A DNA stretch of 64,000 bases, taken from positions 310,001-374,000 of the forward strand of contig KN832872.1 in the NCBI GenBank assembly GCA_000827325.1, given 5' to 3'. Position 1 is the stretch's first letter. Each line of letters begins with the position of its first letter. This document shows, in pieces, positions 20,233-32,085 of this stretch. The position numbers were made by a program, and so were the translations under genes. Under the pieces are notes generated by a model, which saw nothing but the letters and a program-made list of their open reading frames with translations, had not been told where the DNA came from and ran no database searches. Source of the stretch: Oidiodendron maius Zn (Eukaryota > Ascomycota > Leotiomycetes > Myxotrichaceae).

Positions 20233-23198
20233 ATGGCATCCAACCAATCCTACTATCCCCAGCAGCAGAAACCTTACGATGGCTCTGCTTCGAGGCCGCG
20301 TCCACCTCAAGGTTATCAACAGCCACAGCAACAGTTTTCCCAGCAAGGTTACGAGCAGTACCCGCAAGACTATGGTTATGACGGCTATGACAATGGATAT
20401 GCGCAGGATTACAATAGCGGAGGAGGCTACGACGCGGGTGGAGGAAGAGGTAATGGATATCCACCACAGCAAGACTACTACGGAGGGCCCAGAGGTGGAG
20501 GAACGCAGCCACAGAATCGTGGCAGAGGGGGTCCTGCACAAAGACCACCGCCAGGAAGAGGTGGGTATGACCAGCGAGGGATGGGTGGACCTGGTAGAGG
20601 TTATGGGCCACCCCAAGGGTCAAGCAGAGGAGCTAGGCCTGGCCCTCAAGACTACGGTCGCACAGATTCTGATCCAGGATGTGAGTATGATCCGCCTTCC
20701 TTTTGGCTACATGCTGATTGCTTATAGCGCGATCAATGCGAAAACCTATAGGCTCACCCACGTCCCCCCAAGGCGGCTGGGACAATCCATTCCCTTCATT
20801 TCCAGGCCCAAAAGATGACCAGAGACTCGCTCAGAAGATGGGTAATATGGACCTCGGCCCCTCGGGGCAGAATAGATCCAAGCCACCTAGTAGCCAAGGT
20901 CAATATCCTGGGCGAAATTATCCTCCCCAAGGCTATCCAGACCAGAATCGTGGTCCTGCTGGGCAAGGACCCGGACCAGGTTACGGTGCACCCCGGCAGA
21001 ATGGATATGCGGACCCCGGATATGACAATGGTGGATATGGTCCCATATCACCGCTGCGAGAGGACTTTGCTCCTCCACCTAGGAGCATGACCATGCCCAG
21101 CGATCAACGACAGCCGGCCCCCCGCCAGGTAGATGAGCGCCCATACAATGGGCCGGTTGGACGGGGAATACCACCAAGACCATCCACAGCGACTGGAGTT
21201 CGACCGCCGCCACAAAGAACTTATCCTCCAGCGGCACCCCGACAATACCCTCCCGGAGAGTCATACGGAAAGCAAACAGCAGCGCATGAGCCTCATGAAA
21301 GTATCAGTGATTTCTATGATTCGTACTATGAGACAGGAAATAATGGGAGCTCAGGCCAGGCCAGACCACATTCTGCAGGGTCAGATATGCCAAACTTCGA
21401 CATGCTAGAGCAAAATACCAAAAATCTGAAGCGGCAACAGTCGATCGAGGAGCACATTAAGCCTGGAGGACCAGTAAGTGGCTTCCAAGGTCAAGTGAAA
21501 GCCGTGCAATCTCAGCCCGACTTGAGAGCGCGCGCACAGCCACAAGCAGCAGTATTTGAGATGGCAGGAGAGGCTCCTCCAATGCCAAATCAGTATCAAC
21601 ATGGTTATAATCAAGGATATCCCAATGATGGATATGCACAGCAAAACGGCCCAAATGGCCAACAGCCCGGGTACGGAGGATTCGGTAACCAACCTGTGCC
21701 AAATGGGTTTCAACTACCTCCGCATAATGGATCTATCAAAACCGGTCTCCCGAGTGGCCCCAAGGCTGGTTTTGCAAATGGCGCTGCACCTCCCGCGGGT
21801 TCTCCCAACGGACCATCGAAGCCATTGTCACCTGACGCTCTGCCTTCTCACCCAGCACCAGTTCGTGCTGGATTGATACCTAATTCTGCTCCCAACCAAG
21901 TCAATACAAGGCCTCCACCAGTTCGCAATTATAATAATAATAGCCCTGGTACCCCGCAGCAGCCTTCCCAGCCTCCAGGCCCAGAATCAGGCGCTCCTGC
22001 TCCCGTCACCGAGGCAGAACTTGAACAGCTCAGAGCAGCCACGAGAAACAACCCAGCAGATCTGGCTACACAGCTCCTCCTCGCCAAGAAACTGGTCGAA
22101 GCGGCTGATATTCTCGTTCCCAAGATCCCTGATCAAAGAGCTCGTAACAAGGCCCGCGAGAAATATGTCATGGATGCTCATAAAATGCTGAAGAAGCTCG
22201 TCGCAAGCGGCTCTGCGGAAGCTATGTTTTATCTAGCGGACTGCTACGGTCGTGGCTCACTCGGACTCGAAGCTGATAACAAAGAGGCTTTCTCTCTGTA
22301 TCAGTCGGCTGCAAAGGCAGGCCATGCTGCAGCCGCGTATCGAACAGCCGTGTGCTGCGAGATTGGAAATGAAGAGGGAGGAGGAACGAGAAAGGATCCC
22401 ATGAAAGCGATACAATGGTACAAACGTGCCGCAACATTAGGTGACCCTCCAGCTATGTATAAGATGGGTATGATTCAACTAAAAGGCTTACTCGGACAAC
22501 CAAAAAATCCGCGTGAAGCCGTAGGATGGCTCAAACGCGCTGCTGAGCGCGCCGATGAAGAAAATCCTCACGCTCTCCACGAACTTGGCCTGCTTTATGA
22601 ACAACCACAGGGTCCAGAGGGCAGTATTGTACGGGACGAGGCATACTCTTTGACCTTGTTCCAGAAAGCAGCTGAACTAGGCTATAAATTTTCTCAATTC
22701 CGTATGGGTTGCGCGTACGAATACGGACTCTTCAACCTCCCCGTCGATCCTCGCCAATCTATAGTGTGGTACTCCCGCGCTGCTGCACAGGAGGAGCATC
22801 AGAGCGAGCTGGCCCTGAGTGGATGGTATCTGACTGGAAGTGAAGGGGTGCTGCAACAAAGCGACACTGAAGCGTATCTGTGGGCCAGGAAAGCAGCCAT
22901 GGCAGGCCTAGCTAAGGCCGAATATGCCATGGGCTACTTCACCGAGGTAGGCATTGGCATACCAGCTAGCCTAGAGGATGCGAAGCGGTGGTACTGGAGA
23001 GCTGCTGGTATGTACTTCCCTCTATATTTTGCTATCCAAAGAAGGCTAATATTTCGCGTAGCACAAAATTTCCCCAAGGCTCGCGAGAGACTGGAGGACC
23101 TAAAGAAGAATGGTTCCAAGATGGCGACCAGACCAAGAGAACGCATCTCGAGATCTAAGGTTGGCAAGCAGAACGAGGGCGATTGCAACATCATGTAA
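20233..23198 (+). CDS. Skt5/Chs4-type chitin synthase activator with Sel1 repeats, 954 aa
   Basis: Exons are 20233-20680, 20728-23007 and 23062-23198. The first 430 residues are low complexity, rich in Gly, Pro, Gln, Tyr and Asn, with RG/PQ repeats. The C-terminal half is a row of Sel1 (TPR-like) repeats: AMFYLADCYGRGSLG, AAAYRTAVCCEIGNEEGG, PPAMYKMGMIQLKGLLG, HALHELGLLYEQPQG, FSQFRMGCAYEYGLF and AEYAMGYFTEVGIG. The last four residues are CNIM, a CaaX box for farnesylation, as known for yeast Skt5/Chs4. The protein is expected to recruit and activate chitin synthase III at the plasma membrane and septum. The splice at 23007/23062 keeps the final repeat and the CaaX box. Confidence 0.93.
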
Positions 23199-23971
23199 TC
23201 TTGACAGAACTATGCTCTTCGAGGCGGCTATGATGAATGAATAGGGAAAGTTACGAGCGAGATGACAATGTGATATATCAAGGTATCGGTAGAAATCGAG
23301 AACAATGCAGAAGGGCTGGCCCCGTATACCTCGTTGCAGGGACTGGGGTTGCAGCTTCAACGAGGTATATTGATCGGATAAAATTCTTCGGATGCAGAGC
23401 CTAGGGTTAGATGGACTGGATTTTGGGTTCGCGGAGTTCTTGATCTCGCTTTAGTCAATAGGAGTGAGAGACATGGATATTATTGGTTGGATGTAAGGGT
23501 GCAGAAAGCTACCTAAGTATTTCCGAGACAGTTTAATAGTCTTGGAGGATGAAAAGTTGTTATACAGCACTTATGTACAGTACTTCTGTTATCATCTGCA
23601 TAACTCCAATGCTAAATATGAAAACAAACCGAGACCTTAGATTTAATACGCATGTGTGATTTCGGCATTTGAGGGCGAGTGAGGATGAAGAGTATTAAAT
23701 GAAGAGCTTCTGGGTCCGGTTGATTATACCATTCTCTGTTTATTAGCCCCCGAGAGTTCCTTATCTATAAAAAGTAAGGTAGTTAGGTGAAACCCGGCAA
23801 ATCTGTCCAGCGATACAAATCCGTTCGAGCAGAAATCCTATATACAAAGAAAATCCATGCAAATTGGGAGCAGAGCCGGACACCGGATGAGTCTTTCACT
23901 TCGTCTTTTGTATCTCACACCGCATAACGCAACACTATTCAACCCGTAGCTTTAAGTAAATGGTAGAGGCT
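23199..23971. other. Convergent spacer
   Basis: 773 bases between the stops of the Skt5-like and Mpc2 genes. No supported ORF or RNA is seen. Confidence 0.5.
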
Positions 23972-24769
23972 TTAGGACTTTACAGCATTGACAGCCTTCC
24001 CTGCAACTTCAGTTACATCCTCTTTGGCATCCTCTACCTGCTCAGCCGTCGTCTTTCCCTTGACGCTATAGTTGTAGTTGATAATACGTGTGACCTGGAC
24101 GATACCCACAATTCCAAGGAAGAAGTTCACTGTTGCGAGACTGTTGCGGAGCTAGTATTAGCAGAGCTTTGCATGGAGATGGTAAGGGCAGAATAGAAGA
24201 GAGGGAAGGCGTACAGAATATTTCGTGGCTTGATAATCAAACACCACCGAGTCCAAATTAGCCCAGTTGCGGTGAGGGCAGCGTTTTGCGTCAAGGAGAG
24301 CTTCTCAGCAGGACGGTAGAAGTCGGAAATACCGGCAAGGACAATTGCCCACTATGCAGATGGAACTTAGTCAATGAAGCTTAACGTATGTATTGGAGAC
24401 TAGTATATCGAGGGAGAGGGGTAGGAGAAGAAGGGGACTTGGGTATGTGTCATAAGTTGCATTTCCATACCTTCATAACCGGAGCCCTGTAACACAAATA
24501 TTAGATAGATATTCAGGAGTAATACATTCGAAAAGCATAAAGAGAGCAAAGACGAACCAGAAATGTACAGTCTTCAATCCAATCGGACTATCCCACATCC
24601 TTTTGAACCAGCCCACCTGTGCGGCCTGCGCTGGTGCCGCAGTGCTCTGCCATCTCTTTCCGGCAAACTTGGTCTGGAAACCAGTCCTACTGGCCTGCGC
24701 ATGTGCGGTGAAGAACTGACTGCGGAAGGCTGGTCGCGCAGCACGGAGGAGTTGAGAAGCTGCGGGCAT
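23972..24769 (-). CDS. MPC2: Mitochondrial pyruvate carrier 2, 177 aa
   Basis: Four exons on the minus strand: 24769-24558, 24486-24471, 24351-24215 and 24140-23972. Exon 2 is a microexon of 16 bases completing HFWAPVMK. The last acceptor is the CAACAG before 24140, chosen because it alone gives KPRNILLATVNFFLGIVG. The N-terminus is Arg-rich and looks like a mitochondrial presequence. Conserved MPC signatures follow: HFWAPVMKWAIVLAGISDF, RPAEKLSLTQNAALTATGLI, and WTRWCLIIKPRN. With Mpc1 it forms the heterodimer importing pyruvate across the inner membrane. The gene is divergent from the complex I subunit gene at 25192. Confidence 0.95.
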
Positions 24770-25191
24770 TGTGTTGAGTTTTGAGAAATCTATGGTCAGA
24801 GGCGGGAGACGAAGGACGGAAGCGCGGAAGCACAATTGTTAGTGTCGCTTCCTTGAGGAAATAGGAGAGGCGCAAAGATATGAGAGATAGGAGGAGAGGA
24901 GAGTTGAGGGGATAATGTGAAATGAAGTTTAGTATGAGATGTTGCCCCCGGACGTCCAACTTTGGGGAATTTCGGAGGTGCAATCGGCGGCACAATTTAC
25001 ATGCACAACTCCGACGCCACTTTATGCAAGGATGGTTTATGCCGACTCGCCCAACTCCGAACCTCATCACTATCATTGTGTACCTGATTTGCTTGCACCG
25101 GGCAGCCATTGACGGATAACGAGCAGAGAAAATATTCAGCAGCTAGAAGGTCGATACAGAAGAGAGAAGCGCAGAGGAGGAAGAACACATA
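24770..25191. promoter_or_regulatory. Shared divergent promoter of MPC2 and complex I subunit B8 genes
   Basis: 422 bases separate two start codons pointing away from each other. Both products act in the mitochondrial inner membrane in pyruvate oxidation and respiration, so co-regulation is plausible. No specific factor site is identified. Confidence 0.5.
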
Positions 25192-25692
25192 ATGTCGGGC
25201 AAATATGTCTTTTCGCAGGCCCTGAAGGAGGTGCGGTTTCTGTTCTGCCAGACTGGCGAGCACAGTGGTGCCACGAGGTTAGTGTCTTTACGTCTTCTTT
25301 TAGCTGGGCGTACTTCGGACTCAAAATCCTCACTGATGCCTGTTTCACATGAGTGCCGGAATTAGACATTTCCTTCCATGAAGACGCAGAGCAAGAGAGC
25401 AGAGTAGTGCTGATGCCGAGTATAGATCTTTCCTTGCGCGCGCATACCCGACCATGAAAAAAAACAATCCGAACATTCCCATCATGCTCCGAGAAGCTGC
25501 TGGCACACAGCCACAAGTCTTTGCTAGATATGGTCAGCCTCTCTCCCCGCCGCGCAGAAGTTCTTCTGCCTTTCGAGCAGCATACTAACGCCTGGCTTAG
25601 AATTTGGGAAAGAGAAGAGCGAGTCATTACTAGGATTATCAGACAAGGAGATTGAAGAGAAGGTTACAAGTTTGGTGAAAACCGCTTTGTGA
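25192..25692 (+). CDS. NADH:ubiquinone oxidoreductase B8 subunit (NDUFA2 family), 94 aa
   Basis: Exons are 25192-25277, 25426-25532 and 25601-25692; the second intron has a typical ACTAAC branch point. The product reads MSGKYVFSQALKEVRFLFCQ, then SGATRSFLARAYPTMKKNNP, IPIMLREAAGTQPQVFARY, and EFGKEKSESLLGLSDKEIE. This is the short thioredoxin-like accessory subunit of complex I (B8/NDUFA2), located on the peripheral arm in the mitochondrial matrix. The length of 94 residues is normal for the family. It diverges from MPC2 and converges with the peroxiredoxin gene. Confidence 0.95.
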
Positions 25693-26237
25693 AAACTTGG
25701 TGATGGAGACGGAGAGCGAAGCCCGAATGTATATATCTGAGGTATGGGAAAGATACAGAAGTACGAGTTGTCCTAGAATAGACACATTATACCGACTAAA
25801 TATTCAGACTTCGGTCAAATTTGGGAGATTTCAGACTCAGATTGAGTCCAAAAGGTGTATGGCCTTTAGGAAATGTTGAGGTACTCAAGTCCCGTCTATC
25901 AACTACTGTAGTAGAATTTCATTTTCAACTTGGATAATTTATAAAACATTTAGCTTGCTGTATGGCTTAGATATCTCATTTGCCGAGAAGTGGAAGATGT
26001 TAAGCAAGTGTTCAAGTGCTGATATACAATATATAAAAGTTCCATTTTGGTGGGGTTTTTACGTAGGAAGTCTGCTGTCTGCAGGAGACACTTCAAGCTG
26101 GGAGACGAAAAATCTATTCTATTCATTTCATCATGAATTTTGCCGAAAGAAAATACACTATGTCACTGTCTTGACTTATGGCACTGAATAGCAAGCTGTC
26201 CTCCCACTACCTCCGCCACGTCTTCTGGATGCCAGAG
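25693..26237. other. Convergent spacer
   Basis: 545 bases between the complex I subunit and the peroxiredoxin stop codons. AT-rich, with no gene seen. Confidence 0.5.
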
Positions 26238-26969
26238 TTACAGCTTGGCCAAGACTGCCTCAGCACTAGAGACGCTAACTTCCCTCCCAGGCTCCTTCTC
26301 AGCGTATACAATCTTGCCATGGTCAATGATCAGGGCATATCTAGCAGTACGCTCGCCCAAGGTCCAGTCAAACTTCTTTGAAAACGTAGTACCAACATCG
26401 GAGAGGAAGAGCTGCAGCGCAGAGAATTAGCAAATTCTGTTCACGATATTCAATTTCATATCAAAAGGAAATCTCTTGCAGGAGCCACACCGCTGGAAAG
26501 CGAATGGGCCATTACAGAGAAATAGGGGATTGGACATACGATATCGTCATTCTTGATGTTATTGGCTTTACCCCACGCGCTCATGACGAAGGCATCATTG
26601 AATGCAATGCAGGCAATGACATCGACACCCTTGCTCTTCAACGCCGACAGATTCTCGATGAAACCAGGAAGATGTTTGGCGGAGCAACCAGGAGTGAAAG
26701 CGCCGGGAACGGAAAAGACGACGACCTTCTTATCAGCCCACTCTGCAGAGAAAAGTCAGCCGAAGTCTGGCTTAGGCGAGACTCGAGGGTCAAGTTAACT
26801 GGGGAGAAAGGTAAAAGAGGGAGGAGATGCATTATTCATTACCCTTGCTGGCGTCGTAATTAATGGGAATGCCGCAGGAGGTGATATCACCCTTTTCTGG
26901 AGTGTAGGGGATGTAGCTGAAGGTTACGCCACTGGGCAAATTATCGCCGACTTTCAAGGGAGCAGACAT
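26238..26969 (-). CDS. Peroxisomal peroxiredoxin (PMP20/Asp f 3 class), 167 aa
   Basis: Three exons: 26969-26843, 26742-26540 and 26411-26238. The peroxidatic Cys is in [17 protein letters not shown], near residue 62, the Prx5-type arrangement. Later blocks are [30 protein letters not shown], and [15 protein letters not shown]. The protein ends in AKL, a type 1 peroxisomal targeting signal, so import into peroxisomes is expected, as for yeast-type PMP20 and the Aspergillus allergen Asp f 3. The enzyme reduces hydrogen peroxide and organic hydroperoxides. The length of 167 matches the family. It diverges from the DUF1348 gene. Confidence 0.95.
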
Positions 26970-27582
26970 CGTTGTCAAACTGAGGAAGGTATGCGAGAGA
27001 CGATAGCGTGGAAAGAAAGGAGAAGAAATTGGGATCTCGGTGGTGATCTGGGAGTGTAACTGTTCGATGTGGAAGATTTGTTCTCGGCGATATTTTTGCT
27101 GCTTGCTTATACTTATTTGGAGGGGCAGCTTCCTATCGCGTATACCCCAGGTAAGATTGATCCGAGGCTAGGCATGAGGTGAGGGACCTTTCACAGCACT
27201 CGCAGCACCACTGCCCGCATTTAATAGGCAATCGTGCAGGTTTACACCTTTTTGTCGTTTTCCCTATCTATACACTACATTTTATCTTCTATAGTCCTCG
27301 AGATTAGAGTCTTGACTCTGCAGTTCCTGGCATTCTTTGCGGGCAAACAACGCATCCCCGCGGAAACCTGCGACATCAGCAGCCAGAACTTCGTCATTGC
27401 ATTGTCAGCACGAACTTCTAGGCCCTCAACGACCCTTCCCCCGTCTTCCGTCATAATAGAAACCACATACATATACTCACTTGTCGACCTGTGAGTCCAA
27501 ATGAAACACTACAACTGCCTTTGAGTCTGTAAAATATTCCACTAAATAATAATCAAGTTCGACCCGTAAAAGTAACCACAAT
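26970..27582. promoter_or_regulatory. Divergent promoter, peroxiredoxin and DUF1348 genes
   Basis: 613 bases between divergent starts. Only short chance frames occur. It probably also contains the leader of the DUF1348 gene. Confidence 0.4.
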
Positions 27583-28211
27583 ATGGCAACCAATACTGGC
27601 CCGAAACCCCCTCTCCCTCCCTTCACGCTTGAGACTGCGCGGATAAAGGTCAAGGCCGCGCAGGATGCTTGGAATACAAAGTATTTCCCTCTTATCACAA
27701 CCCCCCTCCGAGTGACCCATCTGAGTGCGTTCCTAGGGATCCACAAATTGTCAAAGGGGCCTATACCCCAGACTCAATTTGGCGAAACCGAGATCAATTC
27801 ATTAAAGGCACGGACGAGATTGTAGCTTTCCTGACAAAGAAATGGGCCAAAGAACACGGCTACCGCCTGAGAAAAGAATTGTTTGCTTTCACGGATAACA
27901 AGGTACACTGATCAATTGATATGCTCTTTTCCTTTTTGTTAGCCACCACTTCGTCCATGTTCTAGGGAAAAATAACGGCGGCTGATCAAAATTTGACTGC
28001 ACAGATCGCAGTACAATTCTGGTATGAGTGGTATGATGAATCAAGCCAGTGGTGGAGGACTTATGGGCTTGAAGACTGGACCTTTGCGGAGGATGGACGG
28101 ATGAGAAAGAGACAGATGAGTGGGAATGATGTGAGGCTAGCTGGCCATGAAAGGTGGTTCACAGAAGGCGTTGATGTAAACACCGTACCCATTGATGAGA
28201 AGCACTGGTAG
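27583..28211 (+). CDS. DUF1348 / SnoaL-like NTF2-fold protein, 156 aa
   Basis: Exons are 27583-27680, 27737-27902 and 28005-28211. Splicing gives AAQDAWNTKDPQIVKGAYTP, then DSIWRNRDQFIKGTDEIVAF, LTKKWAKEHGYRLRKELFAF, and IAVQFWYEWYDESSQWWRTY, followed by GLEDWTFAEDGRMRKRQMS. This pattern is characteristic of the DUF1348 (nuclear transport factor 2-like) family, present in bacteria and fungi. The length of about 156 residues is normal. No reaction is established for the family. It is likely a small soluble cytosolic protein, as no targeting signal is visible. Confidence 0.88.
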
Positions 28212-29814
28212 GGTCGTGTAGCACCATGCAGAGACTGCAATACATGGAGCTTGATGCAATTTTTGAGCTGACTCCAGCATCGGACCGGAATAGGAGAATA
28301 TGTTAATCCGACATCATCTTGGGCAAGAACATATATAAAACGTCATACACCTAACCAACCACAAGTTGAGCGAGCAGTAACTCTTCGTCGTTTTCATTGC
28401 CAGCAGCCTATATGCATGACCCATAATATCTTTATTGTTTTTATCCTGACTCTACAATCTGCCTCCTAGGTTAGAGAAAGGGTTCTTAACCAAAGAGGGA
28501 GTGAAATACTCTGTTTATATGTCACCTGTCCAGCAGAGAACGCGACAGAAGATCAGAAATGGGCAACCTCAATATCAGACATTTTATTTAATGCTAATGT
28601 GTATCTATGCCCGGGGGGCCGCGGCAGGATGAAAGCTAGAAACCTAGGCAAGTCCCTGGTCAGGAGTCTACAAACCGAGTGGTATTCTCTACTGAACGCT
28701 TTACCAATGATCCACGCCAAAAATTAGTAGCCCATTGCCCATCTCAAGTCAAGATTGAGCTCACAATGGCTTCTAATACCCATAATACTTGAATCTTCGC
28801 CTTGCAATCATTAAATTCGTGGGGCTTCTCTTATAATCTGCTCCGTCCGGGCTATAGTTTCCACAACTTTGATTGCATAATCATGTTTGTATAGCGTGGT
28901 CATTCTATTCATTATAGCGGATTTCTCTGGTTGCGTTGCTCTAGGCATACTGCCATCTGGGTTAGGAACCCAGCCGCAACATCCGTGCAGACTCCATTCC
29001 AAGACAAGTACTAGTGTGGGCATGTCAAATAGCACCTGTGTCTTGAATGGCATGCCAAATTGAGCAGAACATCATGATTCCAATGTTTATAGAAGCGTTT
29101 AATGCAATATGTCTCTTGGCTGACATTGCTTTCCTCTTCAAGATACATCCTTTCCACATGGTTGAAGGGATTAACTGCACCATCCATATATCTTATTTAC
29201 GTTCTAGATATCTTCCACGATCATATAGCAAAGTGGAGGAGGATTGCACACAATGGGGCATGGTAAATGTTCAAGATCAGTTGTTGACGTTCCTTTTGGC
29301 CGTTGATCAACATTGTACACTACACAATATTCCCTGTTAGCTTGGGTCCTCCAAAGTATGAAGGGAGTACTTCCTTCATCCAGTCATGGCCTTGGCATAG
29401 AATCTTGTTCAGTTATTTCGTTTTGCAGACATCTCGTTCACGGTCTGAACGAGGTCCCTGTAGATTGCATGAACTGACTCTCTAATGACAGAGGAACAGG
29501 GGACAAGTGCTCCCACTGTCGATACATGAGGAAATTTTGAATTGCTTAGTCGTCGACTCTGAGCCTTAGGGTTACTATCAAGTTTAAAGGTCTTGAAGTC
29601 AAGCTGGCGGCCTAAGAATTACAGATATTTTTTCACAATAGGAAATTTCTCTTTCTCTACACTCTTCCACTTCAACTCTTTATCCCCTTCCAACCTCCAT
29701 CACGACCAACCACTTTGGGAGAGGCTGCTATTCGAAATCCTATTATCAGAGCTTCACCTGACATCCACTTCTTACCCTTGAAGGCATTGCCAAAGTTCAT
29801 CTAAGGTTTCGAAG
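28212..29814. other. 1.6-kb gene-poor region
   Basis: Mostly AT-rich with no supported gene apart from a possible remnant on the minus strand at 28811-29053. The last 150 bases, CT-rich, look like promoter and leader of the membrane protein gene downstream. Confidence 0.4.
28811..29053 (-). pseudogene. Possible coding remnant, 80 codons
   Basis: The frame contains a protein-like stretch, CGWVPNPDGSMPRATQPEKS then IMNRMTTLYKHDYAIKVVET, ending IIREAPRI. It has no clear start exon and lies in AT-rich DNA. I do not recognise a family. It may be the last exon of a decayed gene or chance. Confidence 0.2.
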
Positions 29815-31548
29815 ATGCTGTTTTTGCAACAACTGACTGTCTTCCTTGCCACCATTGTCGGTCTCATTGGCAAGGCTTGTCGCCACCTTTTCTACATTGC
29901 CTGCACAGACTGCGCCCTAACTGCAGCCATGATCATTACCATTTTCAGGGCTTGCTTCCAAGTCATTTTGCGCTTGAGCAGACTCCCTGTCTGGATTGTT
30001 CACTTCGTCACGTCACTTGTAACTAGTCTTTTGAAATGCAGCCCAGCTCTCCTTATGGCTGCGTTTCCTACTCCTGCTCGTATGCAGGCCTACCCCGTCC
30101 CTGATACTCTCGACAACACGCTGAGGCAAGTGGCTGGCGTTGTAAGTTATGCCCTCAATCTATGTTCATCACTTCAGTCTCTTGGAGAACCTGTGTGCCT
30201 CTGTTTAATTTGGAAAGCATTATCGTGCTACAAGGTCCATCCTGCATCCTGGAAAGATCGGAAGCGATTGGGATATATTTGCTTAGTCCGTACTAACTTT
30301 TGACACATAGCGTCATGGTACAGCCAACCTCATGGAATTTCTCATTGCGAAGAAATATCCGACTGCACCCCTCAAGTTCTGTATCTGGTACAGGGATTTC
30401 TCTGCGCGTACAGTCTCTAATGAGTACGGATTTCCTATTTGGACCCCGGCTGAGCAGCTTGATGCAGAAGGTATATTCTCCCCAGGCTCTGAGGAACACC
30501 AAGTTTTACTTCACGTTCTCGAGCATCGAATGAAAATCTCTCCATGGGAGGCAAGAAGTCAGCCTACCGCCTCGGTTTTGAGCTCTTCCTGTCAGGATGA
30601 GTCGTATGCCGTCACGGACCATGCGTTCAAGACCTATGGCCTATCCAATCCTGGTACGGCTATTCACCATCTTTGCCTTTTATCACTACTGACATTCATG
30701 TAGTTCACCGGTGGTCCGGAAATCCGCATGCCAAGGAGTTGCAGGTGGTCATTGCTACTTTCTTTGCCGATGGTGGTTCGTTGAAGTTAGCGATGCTGGA
30801 AAACAGCAAGATCTCTGCTCTCCTGATCGCCCTGCAGATAACCTCTCATCATACAGTTTTTCAGGCTATCTACGAAGAATGCTATACATTCACCAACCAG
30901 AAGTTCCGCATGTTCCGCTACGACTCTACGTTGGCCGCCGTTATGGAACGTCGCCGCACTAGATCTGCTAGAAACTTCACTCTCTTTAATGGTATCGCTG
31001 CGTTCCTGCTCAACATTCCTTTGGTACTATATCACGCCTCTCAGCCTGTTCTATGTATTCCAGCACTCGTGCAGTTTGCTTGCGTTGTTGCTGTCCTCTA
31101 CATATCAAAGAAATTGTCCGGTCCGGTTATCGGGTCTTGTCAGCGAAACCTTCGTTCCTGGGAGGCATTCCTACCAACAAACGAGTACATCAATAGACGC
31201 AAGAAAGCCAGTCTGTTTGTTGGAATTGCTAGAAAGGAGTCTTTGACGTCCCACCCCTGGTCTCCCGAGATTATTACTCGTGTCTTTCTGTGGGAAAGTC
31301 TTTGCCTGGCCCTTGGCGAGATACTTGAAAACACTTTTGAGGACTTCTTTGCCCTTCTCTTCAATGACGACGTTGTTCGTGCCCTCCATGACTACCTTCA
31401 CAAGAATTTCGCGAAAGAGGTCTGGATTGAGAAGCCTTCTATCTGCCGGTACCATGACATCGTCTTATACAGCGCAGCTGTTTACTCCTTTCTGCTGACT
31501 AGCCCCTTCACCGCGTTCTTCATGTGTTGGAGATCGACCTTGGCATAG
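29815..31548 (+). CDS. Unknown multi-pass membrane protein, 504 aa
   Basis: Exons are 29815-30141, 30311-30653 and 30704-31548, with standard splice sites and continuous frame. The N-terminus has three or four hydrophobic segments (LTVFLATIVGLIGKACRHLF, ALTAAMIITIFRACFQVIL, LPVWIVHFVTSLVTSLL). A soluble middle of about 220 residues follows, with short motifs such as IWYRDFSARTVSNEYGFPIW. Three further helices then appear: AAFLLNIPLVLYH, PALVQFACVVAVLYI and VLYSAAVYSFLLTSPFTAFF. I recognise no family. The regular gene structure and amphipathic balance argue that it is real. Possible roles include a lineage-specific transporter or scaffold; the sequence does not decide. Confidence 0.65.
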
Positions 31549-32085
31549 GAAATTTTTCATTAGTAGGGTATGACGATACTCATTTAGGAGCCTTCTGGGC
31601 TTGGTTTCCCTCACACTGTGCAGATTTCTCCAAAATGCAAGCGGTCATCACACGAAATACTTATGCTACACATGAGTGATTGATAGAAGTATTACTATTG
31701 GACCTCGTGTTCAATGAATATCTTCCTGACTCCGTGATCTTCTCAATTTGCTCTTTAATCGGGACATATAGCAGATTGTTGATCTTACACTGTGATACGG
31801 AAGTGTTTCAGCTAGAATAGATACCCGCATGGCTCTTCTGGACTTCGATACTTCTAAGGATGGACAGTGGAAATGACGGATAGATTCTGCCTGGGACTTG
31901 TTTTCCGTGTTCCTTTAGTTTCACACTACATATTGGGGAGGTAAGTGAGGCTGTAGCTCAGGATTGCTTCTGGAGTTATGGATCACAAGTCAAACTTAGT
32001 CTCGGCGACTTCATAAAGATATCGAGGAGCATGCATTATAGACAGTTTCTTCATTCATAAGCTCTCAATGATAGGAAGCTCTACC
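31549..32085. other. Convergent spacer
   Basis: 537 bases between the membrane protein and Tad1 stop codons. No gene or repeat is seen. Confidence 0.5.

Noticed and set aside
20120-20818. 232-codon ORF in another frame at the start of the Skt5-like gene
   Set aside because: It arises from the repetitive Gly/Gln/Pro codons of the real frame, which has the clear start, intron and downstream Sel1 repeats.
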